Positions 6,231 through 7,174 of a stretch of 7,174 bases of DNA are shown here, one piece after another. The stretch is from Prolixibacteraceae bacterium. GTDB lineage: Bacteria; Bacteroidota; Bacteroidia; Bacteroidales; Prolixibacteraceae. Under the pieces are notes generated by a model, which was not told the origin of the DNA, made no database searches, and was given only the letters and a program-made list of their open reading frames with translations. Numbering within the stretch: position 1 is the stretch's first letter; each line of letters begins with the position of its first letter. The stretch spans positions 1-7,174 of the forward strand of contig SKHV01000392.1 of assembly GCA_007116765.1 (NCBI GenBank), in the 5' to 3' direction. The position numbers and the translations under genes are program-made.

Positions 6231-7142
6231 TTATTCCACGTATAGTACAATATCAACTTTGCCTACAACATTGCCTTCGAAATCGCGTGCAGAAACAATG
6301 TAGCGCTTATTTTCAATGTTGTTAACAAATTCCTCTGATTGAAGCAAGAGAAATTCGCCGGCCGAAGCCAGACGGTTTGCGGTCAGTAATATGCGGTCAA
6401 CACAATATTTCACATCATTTCTGTTGACCTTATGCATATAATGCCGCCCAGCCATTTCGAACAATAGTGAGCAAAGCATCGCAACCGGCAGTGCCGGATA
6501 CTCATCGAAATGCCCGGCACATTGTTCGGGACGAATAATACCTGTTTTGCCGGTAAGCACATTGTTTGAATAAACGACATCTTTCAAAGGATAGTTATCA
6601 GTATAAGGGTTTGCTGCCATATTCATTGCATTTTCAATGTAAAACCGTTTAAAAAGCCTCTTGAACAAATCGTTACGAAAAACCTTATAGGTAATAATTA
6701 AACTTGAAACCTCAAGACCATGAGCATTAAAAATCTTAGCTTCAGCCTGTCCGCTTTTTTTCCTCAAATCCAATGAAATAGCTTTAGATTGAACTATAAA
6801 TTTTTTATTTTTTCTGTCCAAACAACGATGCACTGCTTTAGCTACATTAGAGTTTCCGCCTACTGCTTCAACCGCCAGATAGTAATGTTTTTCGGGGTCG
6901 GGATTAATTAATGCTAAAGCGCATGAACCTAAAATTGCCAAATGTCGGCCGGCTTCACCCGACGAGAGAGAAAAACTTTCAGGAAAACCGATATTTTCGA
7001 TAATAAATGATGCCTGAACAATTTTATGGTCTGAATAAATCAGCTCATTCATTGCAAAGTAAGGTTCAGAAACACATATTTTTTGAAATAAAAAATCTTT
7101 TGATAATGCAGTTGCATTATCCAGAGTAAGAGGTAAATCCAT
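6231..7142 (-). CDS. Putative double-hotdog protein, FabZ/dehydratase-like, function unknown
   Basis: This 303-residue cytoplasmic protein has no signal or membrane segment. I read two hotdog domains. Domain 1 (about 18-155) has a central helix SSGEAGRHLAILGSCALALI (60-79) and closing strands near 116-153. Domain 2 (about 190-303) has GHFDEYPALPVAM (210-222), resembling the FabZ motif GHFPxxPxxPG, then a helix to about 233 and the closing strands RYIVSARDFEGNVVGKVDIVLYV. His211 matches the FabZ catalytic His, but the FabZ Glu, 14 residues later, is Ser225; the nearest Glu is 229, one helical turn on. Domain 1 offers Glu63 and His67. It may be a 3-hydroxyacyl-thioester dehydratase with a split site, or a non-catalytic acyl-binding relative. 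It converges on the acyl-CoA synthetase gene with 13 bases between stops. The ATG at 7142 is supported by the downstream sequence; its promoter lies outside the window. Confidence 0.6.
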   Translation of the reverse strand: MDLPLTLDNATALSKDFLFQKICVSEPYFAMNELIYSDHKIVQASFIIENIGFPESFSLSSGEAGRHLAILGSCALALINPDPEKHYYLAVEAVGGNSNVAKAVHRCLDRKNKKFIVQSKAISLDLRKKSGQAEAKIFNAHGLEVSSLIITYKVFRNDLFKRLFKRFYIENAMNMAANPYTDNYPLKDVVYSNNVLTGKTGIIRPEQCAGHFDEYPALPVAMLCSLLFEMAGRHYMHKVNRNDVKYCVDRILLTANRLASAGEFLLLQSEEFVNNIENKRYIVSARDFEGNVVGKVDIVLYVE

Positions 7143-7174
7143 AGTATTGAAAGTTAATAAGTTAATAATTATAA

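Noticed and set aside
7149..7156. TAACTTTC on the minus strand as a -7 element for the last gene
   Set aside because: It would leave almost no leader before the ATG at 7142, its final base differs from consensus, and the -33 region is beyond the window edge.
1..7174. Mobile element, CRISPR array, tRNA or defence system
   Set aside because: No transposase, integrase, spaced repeats, tRNA-like cloverleaf or nuclease/toxin motifs were seen on either strand; all large open stretches are housekeeping or envelope families with similar base composition.

Overview
The window looks like ordinary chromosome from a member of the Bacteroidota. The evidence is: AT-rich DNA with A/T-rich, Shine-Dalgarno-poor leaders; upstream sequences matching the Bacteroidota promoter form (TTG about 20 bases before TAnnTTTG); a DUF4168 secreted protein; and a pirin/YceI pair. 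I see no rRNA, tRNA, CRISPR array, insertion sequence, phage gene or attachment site. I cannot name the genus from the sequence.

Layout. The left edge cuts into a secreted DUF4168 protein (+), whose signal-peptide core is encoded across a run of 15 T. It ends at a hairpin terminator at about 454-484. Facing it on the minus strand is a two-gene unit: a membrane-anchored Bax-like glucosaminidase (2147 down to 1266, probable TTG start) and then yaaA, a peroxide-stress protein (1256 down to 483), with 9 bases between them. A 195-base divergent intergenic region (2148-2342) holds one candidate promoter in each direction and two tandem TGT/ACA dyads placed against the rightward promoter. That promoter serves a pirin (2343-3038) and a periplasmic YceI protein (3059-3625), ended by a strong hairpin at 3662-3696.

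The right half looks like acyl-CoA or fatty-acid metabolism. It has a PaaI-type hotdog thioesterase (3765-4241), a long-chain acyl-CoA synthetase (best start 4301, end 6217) and, converging on it from the minus strand, a 303-residue protein (7142 down to 6231). I read this last protein as two hotdog domains with a degenerate FabZ-like active-site motif. The ligase would make acyl-CoA and the thioesterase would hydrolyse acyl-CoA. The double-hotdog protein is the least understood gene here.

I do not see a clear new multi-gene defence or mobile system. The observations most worth checking are the double-hotdog protein, the T15 tract in the signal peptide, the paired dyads in front of the pirin operon, and the His-to-Gln change in the thioesterase motif.
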